Below the pieces are notes generated by a model. The model ran no database searches. It was not told the origin of the DNA and worked only from the letters and a program-made list of their open reading frames with translations. The position numbers and the translations under genes are program-made. A stretch of 40,454 nt of DNA from JAAYYM01 sp964638005 (GTDB lineage: Bacteria > Bacillota > Clostridia > Lachnospirales > Lachnospiraceae), in the NCBI GenBank assembly GCA_964638005.1, contig CAZWXS010000020.1, positions 1-40,454 of the forward strand, in the 5' to 3' direction. Below, one piece after another: positions 16,782 to 24,901 of the stretch (position 1 is its first letter; each line of letters opens with the position of its first letter).

Positions 16782-16885
16782 CCACATGTTCTGTCATCGG
16801 TTTGCATAAGCGCTGTACATAAATGGCTTGTGAGCCGGTTCATCTGGGGAGATGAAAATATAACATTACAACAATCTAAGGGAAT

Positions 16886-16937
16886 GCAAAAGAGACCTGT
16901 CGGACGTAGGGGAAACGAACGGCGAGGTCTCTTTTGC
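16886..16937. terminator. Bidirectional terminator between convergent genes
   Basis: GCAAAAGAGACCT (16886-16898) pairs perfectly with AGGTCTCTTTTGC (16925-16937), 13 bp, with a 26-base loop. It sits between the plus-strand small membrane protein and the minus-strand Gld-like gene. The A-run on one side and T-run on the other allow termination in both directions. Confidence 0.75.
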
Positions 16938-16956
16938 TGTCTTATCTAAATGTGTT

Positions 16957-19071
16957 TTACAGCTTTCTGCGTCTTGCCCAGATGATGATGCCTGTTGTGA
17001 GCAATCCCACAGGGAGCAGAAACAACGTGATCAGTCCCCAGATATAGAAGCTGGATCTTGGTACGGTCAAGAGATCAATCTGATAGTCCTTGGCCGGAAT
17101 GGAGATTGTGACTTCGTGCTCTACCATATTGCTGACTGCATTCATGAGCAGTTCATAGTTTGCACCTGCAACGGTTGCGTTTACATCGTCCTGCAGCAGG
17201 TTTTCTGTGGTCAGATACAGAAGCTTTGTTTCATTCTCAGCGACCGGCTCTGTTGCATAGACACCGACAGCGAAAGGACCGTCGATATCACCGTCTTCTT
17301 TCTCATAGGTAGTCATATTTGCCGGATCAATCTTAAGGTATGATTGGTCTGAGGTGGTCAATATCTGATTCACTGTTAAGGTGTCACGCAGATTCTCATC
17401 AACTGTAATACCTTGTGCATAAGGCATAAATATATAGCGATTGCTGTTATAGAGAGATGAAGTAATCGCACCGCCTGCAATCTCCGGCAGCAGGTAATAA
17501 GGGTTCTGGTGATAACGTTCTGCATCTCCCTCGACAACAATACCGTCTGCAAGATGGATTCCATAAGCATCCCAGATGGAATCAAAGTTTGGCATGTCGC
17601 TTTCATTCCAGGAGTTGACTACGATTGCATGTCCGCCTGCTTCCAAGTATCGCAGCATCTTATCTGCATCTTCTGCCGTGTAGTCTGTGGTAGGAGCTGC
17701 AACGAAGATGCATGCGGCATCTTCCGGTACTGTTTCATAGTCGAACAGGTTGATGGTCTCTGTCTCGATATTTTCCTTCTCAATCTGGGAAGTCAGACCG
17801 ATGGGCAGATCCAGTTCGTTGTGTCCGGCAATGACATACATTTTGGACAGGTCATCACTGGTGACATAGTCAATGGCACTGGTAAGCTGTCCTTCTGCAT
17901 CGTAACCGGTTATATTTTCCTGATAGGTTGTATAATCTATTTCCGATACGAACAGATCATAATAGTCAATTGCTTTGGAACGCTTGGAACTTTCTACAAT
18001 GATACTGTTTCCGGTAAGTTCCCCATCTACATAATTACCCGCAAAGTTGGGAAACAGGGACGGATCCTTGTATTCTATCTTGATATGCGATGAACCGTCT
18101 GCATATTGGCTGAGTGTTCTTCCGATGGTTTCATCCTGCATGGATTCGGCTGCGGTCACATAGAAAGTGATATCTTCATCGAGGTTTGCAAGTACTTCCT
18201 TAGTCTGGTCTGAGATGTTGTAAATTTGCTCATCTGTTACGTCAAAGACGGTATAGGTGTCAGGTATCCGACCGACGCCATAATTGGCAAGGACAGCAAC
18301 AGCAACGACCACCACGATAAGTCCGGAGCTTGCAGCACCGCGTCTGATACGGTGTGTTACAACGCTGAAACGCTTTTTCTGCACAACCTGATAGGTGAAG
18401 AACAGGAACACTGCGATGAGCGTGATAAAGTAAAGTGTATCCTTCAAACTGAAGGTTCCGCTGAAATATCCTGTGATATGGGCGGAAAGGTTATAGCAGT
18501 TCAGAATTCCCGCAAAGAGATTCTCTGAGGTAAAGAGCAGACTGATAATACCATTCATCATATAGCCGATGAACAGAAGCACCAGCGTCAGGATAGCTGC
18601 AACGATCTGGTTGTCGGTAACTGATGACATGAACATTCCGACTGCCAGGCAGGCTGCTCCGAAGAGTGCGAATCCGAATATCGCCGAATAGGTCTCAAGC
18701 AGCGGTACGGAACCAAAGGTCAGCAGCACCAGAGGATAGAGACACATCAATGCCAATGGTACGAGGAATGTTGTCAGGAGAGACAGATATTTGCCTATGA
18801 TAATCCTGCCGATGGATACAGGTGCGGTATAGAGCAGCTGATCCGTATTCTGTTTCTTGTCCTCGGTCATGATGCGCATGGTCAGAATCGGGATCATGAG
18901 CATGGTGATAAAGACAATGGATGACAGCGTGTATGCAAAATAGGGATATCCGCTGCCGAGGTTGACTGCAAGGAAATATAAACCTGTAAAGAACATGATT
19001 ACTGCCATGAATACATATCCGATGACAGAGTGGAATATGGAGCCGAGCTCCCTTTTATAGACTGCGAACAT
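16957..19071 (-). CDS. Fused ABC-2 permease and GldG-like auxiliary protein (GldF-GldG type)
   Basis: The 704-residue membrane protein has two parts. Residues 1-235 form an ABC-2 permease of six helices (GldF-like; MTEDKKQNTDQLLYTAPVS is typical). Residue 249 or so starts a GldG-like module: one helix (about 250-266), a large extracytoplasmic domain of the ABC_transp_aux type (about 270-670), and a final helix (about 672-696) with a basic end. GldF and GldG are separate proteins in gliding Bacteroidota; in Clostridia they are often one chain, with unknown cargo. The second in-frame ATG (19071) is preferred because AGGAGG lies nine bases upstream of it but only three from ATG 19077. The start overlaps the end of the ATPase gene. 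Confidence 0.88.
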   Translation of the reverse strand: MFAVYKRELGSIFHSVIGYVFMAVIMFFTGLYFLAVNLGSGYPYFAYTLSSIVFITMLMIPILTMRIMTEDKKQNTDQLLYTAPVSIGRIIIGKYLSLLTTFLVPLALMCLYPLVLLTFGSVPLLETYSAIFGFALFGAACLAVGMFMSSVTDNQIVAAILTLVLLFIGYMMNGIISLLFTSENLFAGILNCYNLSAHITGYFSGTFSLKDTLYFITLIAVFLFFTYQVVQKKRFSVVTHRIRRGAASSGLIVVVVAVAVLANYGVGRIPDTYTVFDVTDEQIYNISDQTKEVLANLDEDITFYVTAAESMQDETIGRTLSQYADGSSHIKIEYKDPSLFPNFAGNYVDGELTGNSIIVESSKRSKAIDYYDLFVSEIDYTTYQENITGYDAEGQLTSAIDYVTSDDLSKMYVIAGHNELDLPIGLTSQIEKENIETETINLFDYETVPEDAACIFVAAPTTDYTAEDADKMLRYLEAGGHAIVVNSWNESDMPNFDSIWDAYGIHLADGIVVEGDAERYHQNPYYLLPEIAGGAITSSLYNSNRYIFMPYAQGITVDENLRDTLTVNQILTTSDQSYLKIDPANMTTYEKEDGDIDGPFAVGVYATEPVAENETKLLYLTTENLLQDDVNATVAGANYELLMNAVSNMVEHEVTISIPAKDYQIDLLTVPRSSFYIWGLITLFLLPVGLLTTGIIIWARRRKL

Positions 19072-20134
19072 TGTCATCTACCTCCTCTGTCTTATCAATT
19101 TCAGAAATATCTTCCTGAGAAACTGTTTTCTCTGCGGTATTTTCTGAGTCTTCCTCAAGTGTTTCCTCCGGTATGAAATCGGAAGAGGTCAATTCGAGGA
19201 ATATGTCTTCCAAAGAAGCATGAGTTGTCTGCATTTCATGAATGGGGAGTCTGGCATCTGCAAAAGCATAGAAGAGAGCTTCTTCTGTTTCTGAGATGTC
19301 TGCTGCTTCTTTTTCTGCAATATTGACGGACACCCGGCACATCATACGATCAGGTGTTGCCGTGACTGTGTAATCGTCTGCTTTATCAATCTTCTTAAGT
19401 ACTGACTGAACCGCAGCCTCTTCTCCTTTGACCAGCAGGGAGACGGAATGGTTCCCCTTGAGCAGTTTTGTGAGGTTTTCCGGTGTGTCATTGGCAACCA
19501 GATGTCCCTTGCTCATGATCAGGATCTGATCACAGACAGCACTGACTTCGGATAATATATGTGAGCTTAGAATAATGGTATGATTCTCACCTAATTTTTT
19601 GATCAGATCTCGGATCTCGATGATCTGTTTCGGATCAAGCCCGACTGTTGGCTCATCCAGAATGATGATTTCCGGGTATCCGAGGATTGCCTGTGCAAAG
19701 CCGACTCTCTGACGATATCCCTTTGACAGATTCTTGATCAGTCGACCGCTGACATCTGCAACTCCGGTCATTTCCATGGCTTCCTGAATCATGACTGCGC
19801 GGTCGGATTTATTTATTTTCTTTAATTCTGCCACAAATTTCATGTATTCAAGAACAGTCATATCCTGATACAGCGGCGGCAGCTCCGGCAGATAGCCGAT
19901 ATGTTCTTTTGCCTTTTCGGGTTCCTTGAAGATATCGTAACCGTTGATGGTTACTGTTCCCTCCGTGGCACACAGATATCCTGTGATGATGTTCATAGTC
20001 GTGGACTTGCCGGCACCGTTGGGACCGAGAAAGCCATAGATCTGACCTTTTTCCACACGAAAACTCAAGTCCTTGACGGCTTCATGGTTTCCGTACTTTT
20101 TGGTAAGATTACTTACTTCTATCAAATGATTCAC
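19055..20134 (-). CDS. ABC transporter ATP-binding protein (GldA-like, partner of the Gld fusion)
   Basis: Cytosolic ATPase energising the membrane protein encoded next. From the GTG at 20134 it has 359 residues. They include Walker A GPNGAGKST, signature LSKGYRQ, Walker B IIILDEPTVGLDP and a switch-like ILSSHILSE. An extra C-terminal domain follows (about 220-315), and then a very acidic tail of about 40 residues. No ATG opens the frame. GTG 20134 (GGAAAG five bases upstream) and TTG 20125 (AAAGG nine bases upstream) are the best starts; a longer TTG start at 20194 adds residues unlike the family. The end overlaps the Gld gene, indicating one operon. Confidence 0.88.
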   Translation of the reverse strand: MNHLIEVSNLTKKYGNHEAVKDLSFRVEKGQIYGFLGPNGAGKSTTMNIITGYLCATEGTVTINGYDIFKEPEKAKEHIGYLPELPPLYQDMTVLEYMKFVAELKKINKSDRAVMIQEAMEMTGVADVSGRLIKNLSKGYRQRVGFAQAILGYPEIIILDEPTVGLDPKQIIEIRDLIKKLGENHTIILSSHILSEVSAVCDQILIMSKGHLVANDTPENLTKLLKGNHSVSLLVKGEEAAVQSVLKKIDKADDYTVTATPDRMMCRVSVNIAEKEAADISETEEALFYAFADARLPIHEMQTTHASLEDIFLELTSSDFIPEETLEEDSENTAEKTVSQEDISEIDKTEEVDDNVRSL

Positions 20135-20165
20135 CCTTTCTTTCCAAATTATCAACTTTCTAACT

Positions 20166-20194
20166 ATATTAAACAATTGTGATGAGAATTGCAA
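20166..20194 (-). promoter_or_regulatory. Putative promoter of the minus-strand ABC/Gld operon
   Basis: Read on the minus strand, TTGCAA (20194-20189) and TAATAT (20171-20166) are 17 bases apart. The -10 matches only four of six positions. It overlaps a 10-base inverted repeat shared with the divergent promoter. Confidence 0.4.
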
Positions 20195-20236
20195 ATTATT
20201 GTGAAAAATATGTGAACTTCTGCGGTGACAAAAGCA

Positions 20237-20265
20237 TTGACAAAAACTACAGATTAAAATATAGT
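20237..20265 (+). promoter_or_regulatory. Promoter of the beta-mannosidase operon
   Basis: An exact TTGACA (20237-20242) and TATAGT (20260-20265) are 17 bases apart. The start point would be near 20272. Downstream lies an imperfect direct repeat, TAAAAGAG and TAAAAAGAG, then GTTAAC, any of which could be regulator contacts. Confidence 0.75.
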
Positions 20266-20305
20266 TAAAAGAGGCTAAAAAGAGTTAACACGAGAGGGCA
20301 ACAGT

Positions 20306-22798
20306 ATGATATTTCAAACACTGAACGGCAATTGGGTTATGAACGAAAAGGGAACGGAAAAGTATCTGGATGCGATCATTCCGGGCTCGGTGATGTCCAC
20401 TCTCATATTGCAGAGAAGAATAGAAGATCCATTTTTTCGGTTGAACGAATATAAAGCAAGAGAGATTTCCAGAAGGGATTACTTCTTTTACAGAGAGTTT
20501 GAGGTTCTGCCGGAACTCTTTGAGCAGGAAAGGATTCGTTTGGTCTGCGAAGGAATAGATACCATAGCGAAGATCTATATCAATGAAATGTATGTCGGCA
20601 GAGCCAATAATATGCATCGTACGTGGACTTTTGATGTTAAGAATTTCCTGCGTCCGGGCATTAACTTTATCAATATTGAGTTTACGTCTCCACTCGCCTT
20701 TATAGACGGTTACCATACAGGCCCCGGCAAGGACATTACCTGTATTCCGAGCGGCTGTATGAAGGGTAACCAGTTTATTCGAAAGGCACACTGCATGTTC
20801 GGTTGGGATTGGGGCGCACAGATTCCGGATATGGGTATCTGGAGGGATATTAATCTGGTCGGATATTCGCTGGTTCGTCTGAAGGATGTAGAGATACTGC
20901 AGCATCATGAAGAGGACAAGGTCGGTCTGGAGATCAATGTAGAGACAGAGAATTTCCGCAAGGCAAATTACGTGATCCACGCAGAGCTGGAAACTCCGGA
21001 CGGGCGGATTCTGGCAGCCAATGAGACTATAGAGAAAAATGATGCGCATCTCTTTATTGAGGTGGACAACCCGAAATTATGGTGGCCGAACGGCTTCGGT
21101 GCACATCCTCTTTATACATTGACGGTATTTGCATTTGATGAAAGTGGCAATCAGTGGGATGCAAAATCCTACAGGATTGGATTGAGGACTCTGACGGTCA
21201 GCATGGAGCACGATGAGTGGGGTTCGGAATTTGCTTTTATATGTAACGGAATCAAGTTCTTTGCAATGGGTGCCAATTATATTCCTGAGGATACGATTTA
21301 TTCCTTTATCACGAAGAAGAAGATCGATTATCTGCTGAAGGCCTGCATCCGTTGCAATTTCAATATGCTGCGCGTATGGGGCGGTGGATATTATCCGTCT
21401 GATGATTTTTATGATTTATGTGATGAATACGGAATCGTGATTTGGCAGGATCTGATGTTTGCATGTAATGTATACGATGTAACGGATGATTTTGCAAAGA
21501 ATATCGCTGCAGAGGCAACTGATAATGTCAAGCGTCTGCGCCATCATGCATCGCTTGGTCTGTGGTGCGGAAATAATGAGATTGAGAGCGGCTGGGATCA
21601 TTGGCCGGAAATCATGCATCATTCTGAAGCCTTAAAGAAAGATTACGTCAAACAGTTTGAAGAAATACTGCCCAAGGCAGTTTTGTCAGCAGATAAGCAG
21701 CGCTTTTATTGGCCGTCGTCTCCATCATCAGGCGGACATTTTGACCATCCTGACGATGAAAACAGAGGAGATTGTCATTATTGGGCCGTGTGGCACGGAC
21801 AATTGCCGTTTTCTGATTACGGGAATCATTTCTTCAGATTCTGCTCGGAGTTCGGATTCCAGTCTTTCCCGTCTATCAAGACGATTAAGACCTTTACGGA
21901 TGAAAGTGACCGTAATATCTTTTCAAAGGTTATGGAGAGTCATCAAAAGAATGAATCTGCGAACGGAAAACTGCTTTATTATTTATCGGAAAACTTTCTG
22001 TATCCGCAGAATTTCGAGGATCTGCTCTATGTGACGCAGATATTGCAGGGCATCGCAATCAAGTATGGTGTGGAGCATTTCAGAAGAAACAGGGGACGCT
22101 GTATGGGAGCACTCTACTGGCAGTTAAATGACAGTTGGCCGGTGGCGTCTTGGGCGAGCATTGACTATTTTGGTCGATGGAAGCCTCTGCAATATATGGC
22201 TGCCAGATTTTTTGCGCCGGTGGCGGGGTCTATTGTGAGAAACGGTACCATCATTCTGGTATATATAGCAAATGAAACAAGAAAACCGAAGAAGCGTAAG
22301 GTTGTCCTGAAGCTGCAGACATTGAATTTCGGAAGTCTTTTTGAAGAGACGTTTGAGATAGAGGTGGATCCGTTGTCTTCTGCATGTGTGTGTGAGATTG
22401 ATTTTGCGGAATTGATTACAGGCAGGGAGGATAGTGTGTTTGCCGAAGCATCATTTGAAGATGAGGACGGCAAGGTGACAGAGGAAATAGAGACATTTGT
22501 CCCGTTCAAGCATCTGCAGCTTGAAAAGACCTCGATATCCTATTCTATCATAGAAGTAACGGACGAATATGTCATTCGTATGATGAGCAGTTCGTTGGTC
22601 GCATTTGTAGAACTGGATCTGAAGCAGGCGGACGGTATTTTCAGTGAGAACTATTTTTATCTGTCGAGCAAGCGTGAAAAGGTCATTACGCTCAAGAAGG
22701 CGGAGATTCGCTATCCGACCTTAGAGGCACAGCCGATTCAAAGTGGATGGGACTTAGAACAGCAATTGGTGATTCGCTCATTGAGCGACACCTACTGA
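20306..22798 (+). CDS. Beta-mannosidase, glycoside hydrolase family 2
   Basis: Cytosolic exo-enzyme (no signal peptide) predicted to release mannose from beta-mannosides such as mannobiose or N-glycan core fragments. The 830-residue product has the GH2 sugar-binding domain (about 1-185, with FGWDWGAQIPDMGIW characteristic of beta-mannosidases), an immunoglobulin-like domain (about 190-300), and the TIM barrel (about 305-600). The acid/base is Glu425 in CGNNEIESG and the nucleophile is Glu515 in CSEFGFQS. Beta-sandwich domains follow to the C-terminus. GAGAGGG precedes the ATG. It is followed after 33 bases by a LacI regulator, probably in the same operon and controlling it. Confidence 0.93.
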   Translation: MIFQTLNGNWVMNEKGTEKYLDAIIPGSVMSTLILQRRIEDPFFRLNEYKAREISRRDYFFYREFEVLPELFEQERIRLVCEGIDTIAKIYINEMYVGRANNMHRTWTFDVKNFLRPGINFINIEFTSPLAFIDGYHTGPGKDITCIPSGCMKGNQFIRKAHCMFGWDWGAQIPDMGIWRDINLVGYSLVRLKDVEILQHHEEDKVGLEINVETENFRKANYVIHAELETPDGRILAANETIEKNDAHLFIEVDNPKLWWPNGFGAHPLYTLTVFAFDESGNQWDAKSYRIGLRTLTVSMEHDEWGSEFAFICNGIKFFAMGANYIPEDTIYSFITKKKIDYLLKACIRCNFNMLRVWGGGYYPSDDFYDLCDEYGIVIWQDLMFACNVYDVTDDFAKNIAAEATDNVKRLRHHASLGLWCGNNEIESGWDHWPEIMHHSEALKKDYVKQFEEILPKAVLSADKQRFYWPSSPSSGGHFDHPDDENRGDCHYWAVWHGQLPFSDYGNHFFRFCSEFGFQSFPSIKTIKTFTDESDRNIFSKVMESHQKNESANGKLLYYLSENFLYPQNFEDLLYVTQILQGIAIKYGVEHFRRNRGRCMGALYWQLNDSWPVASWASIDYFGRWKPLQYMAARFFAPVAGSIVRNGTIILVYIANETRKPKKRKVVLKLQTLNFGSLFEETFEIEVDPLSSACVCEIDFAELITGREDSVFAEASFEDEDGKVTEEIETFVPFKHLQLEKTSISYSIIEVTDEYVIRMMSSSLVAFVELDLKQADGIFSENYFYLSSKREKVITLKKAEIRYPTLEAQPIQSGWDLEQQLVIRSLSDTY

Positions 22799-22831
22799 TA
22801 TGGAGAAATAAAGCACAGAAGAGGAAATCAT

Positions 22832-23839
22832 ATGGCAAAGGCAGTCAAACTGGCAGATATCGCAAAGGTTGTGGGAGTCAGCACCGTATCGGTGTCAAAG
22901 GCGCTCGCGGGCAAGGGCGGTGTCAGCGAGGAAATGAAAGAAAAAATCAAACAGACGGCAGAGGAGATGGGCTATGTCTCCCCCACTGCGGTAAAACAGA
23001 GCAGAGTCGGTGGAACCGGCAATATAGGCGTGTTATTGCCGCAGCGTTTTGTCGGGAACAATACATTTTACTGGAGTCTGTATGAGCATCTGGTCAATGT
23101 ACTTTCCAACAGAGGTTATTATGGCATTTTGGAACTGCTGTCCATTGAGGATGAGAAAAACTGTACCATGCCGAATATGATCTTGGATCATAAGGTGGAT
23201 GGTGTAGTTGTTTTGGGACAGGCGAAGAACGCATATACAGAGATGATGGCAGAGAACGGAATCGTTCCGGTCATTTTTCTGGATTATTACATGGGCAAGT
23301 CAGAATATGATACCGTCATTTCCGATGGATTCCACGGTATGTATCAGCTGACGAATTATTTGCTTGGAATGGGACATACGAAGATAGGCTTTGTCGGGAC
23401 GATCTTGTCTACGAGTTCCATCACGGATCGGTATCTGGGTTATCTGAAGGCAATGATGGAAAATGGATTGACGCCGAAGCCGGAGTGGATCATTCCGGAC
23501 CGTGAGGACGGTGACGGTGCATTGCTTGATATGCAACTGCCGGAAGAACTGCCGACGGCGTTTGCATGCAATTGTGATGTGGTTGCTTATCGGCTGATCA
23601 ACAAATTAAAGGCGCGGGGCGTTGAAGTACCGAGGGATGTATCGGTAGTCGGATATGATAACTATGCATTGGAGGATACCACGCAGGAGGCGATTACAAC
23701 ATATGAAGTCGGTATGCAGCGGATGGCAGAGACTTGTATCAAGACACTGATCAAGAAGATCTGTGGTGAACGGTATTATAAGGGTGTTCAGGTGGTGACA
23801 GGGCATATTATCTATAAGAAAAGCGTACGGAGGCTGTAG
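22832..23839 (+). CDS. LacI/GalR family transcriptional regulator
   Basis: The 335-residue product has the N-terminal LacI helix-turn-helix (residues 6-55; KLADIAKVVGVSTVSVSKALAGKGG) with the hinge helix region near 48-62. A periplasmic-binding-protein-like sensor domain (about 68-335) follows, of the Peripla_BP_3 type. It lies directly after the beta-mannosidase gene with its own AGAGGAAA site. A role sensing mannosides or a phosphosugar and controlling that gene is inferred from position only. Seven bases after the ribosome site for the next small gene begin, inside the end of this gene, so translation of the two may be coupled. Confidence 0.92.
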   Translation: MAKAVKLADIAKVVGVSTVSVSKALAGKGGVSEEMKEKIKQTAEEMGYVSPTAVKQSRVGGTGNIGVLLPQRFVGNNTFYWSLYEHLVNVLSNRGYYGILELLSIEDEKNCTMPNMILDHKVDGVVVLGQAKNAYTEMMAENGIVPVIFLDYYMGKSEYDTVISDGFHGMYQLTNYLLGMGHTKIGFVGTILSTSSITDRYLGYLKAMMENGLTPKPEWIIPDREDGDGALLDMQLPEELPTAFACNCDVVAYRLINKLKARGVEVPRDVSVVGYDNYALEDTTQEAITTYEVGMQRMAETCIKTLIKKICGERYYKGVQVVTGHIIYKKSVRRL

Positions 23840-23842
23840 GAT

Positions 23843-24016
23843 ATGATACCCAAGGATCCTGTAATGTTATTGAGCTTTGTGAATCTGAAATTGCGTGATT
23901 ATTATGACAGCTTTGATGCAATGTGCGAGGATATGGATCTGCAAAAGACAGAACTGGAAGAGAAGCTTGCATCGATACAATATCATTATGACAGCGGACG
24001 GAATCAATTTGTATGA
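23843..24016 (+). CDS. DUF4250 family small protein
   Basis: A 57-residue protein too short to stand out in ORF scans, beginning IPKDPVMLLSFVNLKLRDYY and ending RNQFV. The IPKDPxMLLSxxNxKLRDxY start and the Cys/Asp/Leu-rich helix after it match my memory of DUF4250, a small Firmicutes family of unknown role. It has a perfect GGAGG nine bases before its ATG, inside the end of the LacI gene, and only three bases separate the two genes. No signal or membrane segment is seen; it is probably a small helical cytosolic protein. Confidence 0.85.
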   Translation: MIPKDPVMLLSFVNLKLRDYYDSFDAMCEDMDLQKTELEEKLASIQYHYDSGRNQFV

Positions 24017-24056
24017 TGAACAAATCCGCAAAAACAAAGCATAGCATAGAATAGAA

Positions 24057-24080
24057 TGTGTCGGGACACCGGCACATTTT
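24057..24080 (+). terminator. Terminator of the beta-mannosidase-LacI-DUF4250 operon
   Basis: TGTGTCGG (24057-24064) pairs with CCGGCACA (24069-24076) with one G-U pair and a GACA tetraloop, followed by TTTT. A TATAAT directly after it (24080-24085) could be the -10 of the next gene's promoter, but no good -35 is visible. Confidence 0.7.
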
Positions 24081-24171
24081 ATAATGTTGAAGAAAAAAGC
24101 GCCATTTTTAACTGACTTTTTTGGTCTGTCGGAGCATATATTGAAAAGAATATCCGAAAAAGAGGTCAGAT

Positions 24172-24897
24172 ATGCTTGTGCGAAAGAGCTGCATCTTACT
24201 GTTGGCGGTGGATATTTTTCTCGGAATATGTCTGTATATCGGAGCGACCGGCATGCAGGAGGACAGGATTCCCGTATTTTATAGCGATGCCATGGAGCTG
24301 ACGGAGACAGAGCCGGAAGAAACCGGGCCATATCGGGGACTGAAACCGAAGGTGGCGCTTACGTTTGATGACGGACCGCATCCTGTCTATACGGATCAGA
24401 TACTTGATCTGTTGGCGGAGCGGGAGGTGAAGGCTACTTTTTTCGTGATCGGAAAGAATGTCGGCAGCAATGCCGGAACAATCAAGCGAATGGAAGAGGA
24501 TGGCCATATGATCTGCAATCATACTTATGACCATGTGGATTTGAGCAAATTATCATCGACAGATGCCTGTATGCAGTTATGCAGGACATCGGATGCGGTT
24601 GAGAGAATCACAGGGGTCAGGCCGATGTTTTTTCGCCCGCCGTTTGGGGAGTGGGAGAAGATATTGGGTGAATGTACGGATATGCTTCCGATCATGTGGA
24701 CACTGGATACACTGGACTGGAAGACACAGGACAGCATGAATTCCTATCATAAAGTAGTGGATAATGTCAAAGAAGATGATATAATATTAATGCATGATTT
24801 CTATGCAGAGACGGTGGAGGCCACCGGATACATAGTAGATTATCTGCTGGAAGAGGGATATGACCTTGTCACAGTGGATGAAATGATATTGGAGTAG
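24172..24897 (+). CDS. Polysaccharide deacetylase (NodB homology, CE4)
   Basis: Membrane-anchored or secreted enzyme predicted to remove acetyl groups from peptidoglycan or another N-acetylated polysaccharide. The 241-residue product has an uncleaved-looking N-terminal helix (5-24), a short linker, and the NodB domain (about 58-240). Motif 1 is LTFDDGPH (Asp66, Asp67). Motif 2 is NHTYDH, where His117 and His121 complete the metal triad. Motif 3 is FRPPFGEW, motif 4 LDTLDW and motif 5 LMHD, so it appears catalytically complete. An AGAGG site lies six bases before the ATG. rarA starts four bases after its stop. Confidence 0.92.
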   Translation: MLVRKSCILLLAVDIFLGICLYIGATGMQEDRIPVFYSDAMELTETEPEETGPYRGLKPKVALTFDDGPHPVYTDQILDLLAEREVKATFFVIGKNVGSNAGTIKRMEEDGHMICNHTYDHVDLSKLSSTDACMQLCRTSDAVERITGVRPMFFRPPFGEWEKILGECTDMLPIMWTLDTLDWKTQDSMNSYHKVVDNVKEDDIILMHDFYAETVEATGYIVDYLLEEGYDLVTVDEMILE

Positions 24898-24901
24898 AAA
24901 A

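Noticed and set aside
16782..16956. Possible small RNA between the convergent genes
   Set aside because: Only a terminator is visible; no promoter was found on either strand.
20285..21049. 254-codon antisense frame inside the beta-mannosidase gene
   Set aside because: It is a shadow of a strongly supported gene, with no promoter, ribosome site or recognisable domain. The same applies to the antisense frames at 3035-3688, 34287-34868 and 2890-3375.
24084..24284. 66-codon plus-strand frame before and overlapping the polysaccharide deacetylase
   Set aside because: It has no ribosome site, starts in the terminator/-10 region and its second half is only the deacetylase gene in another frame.
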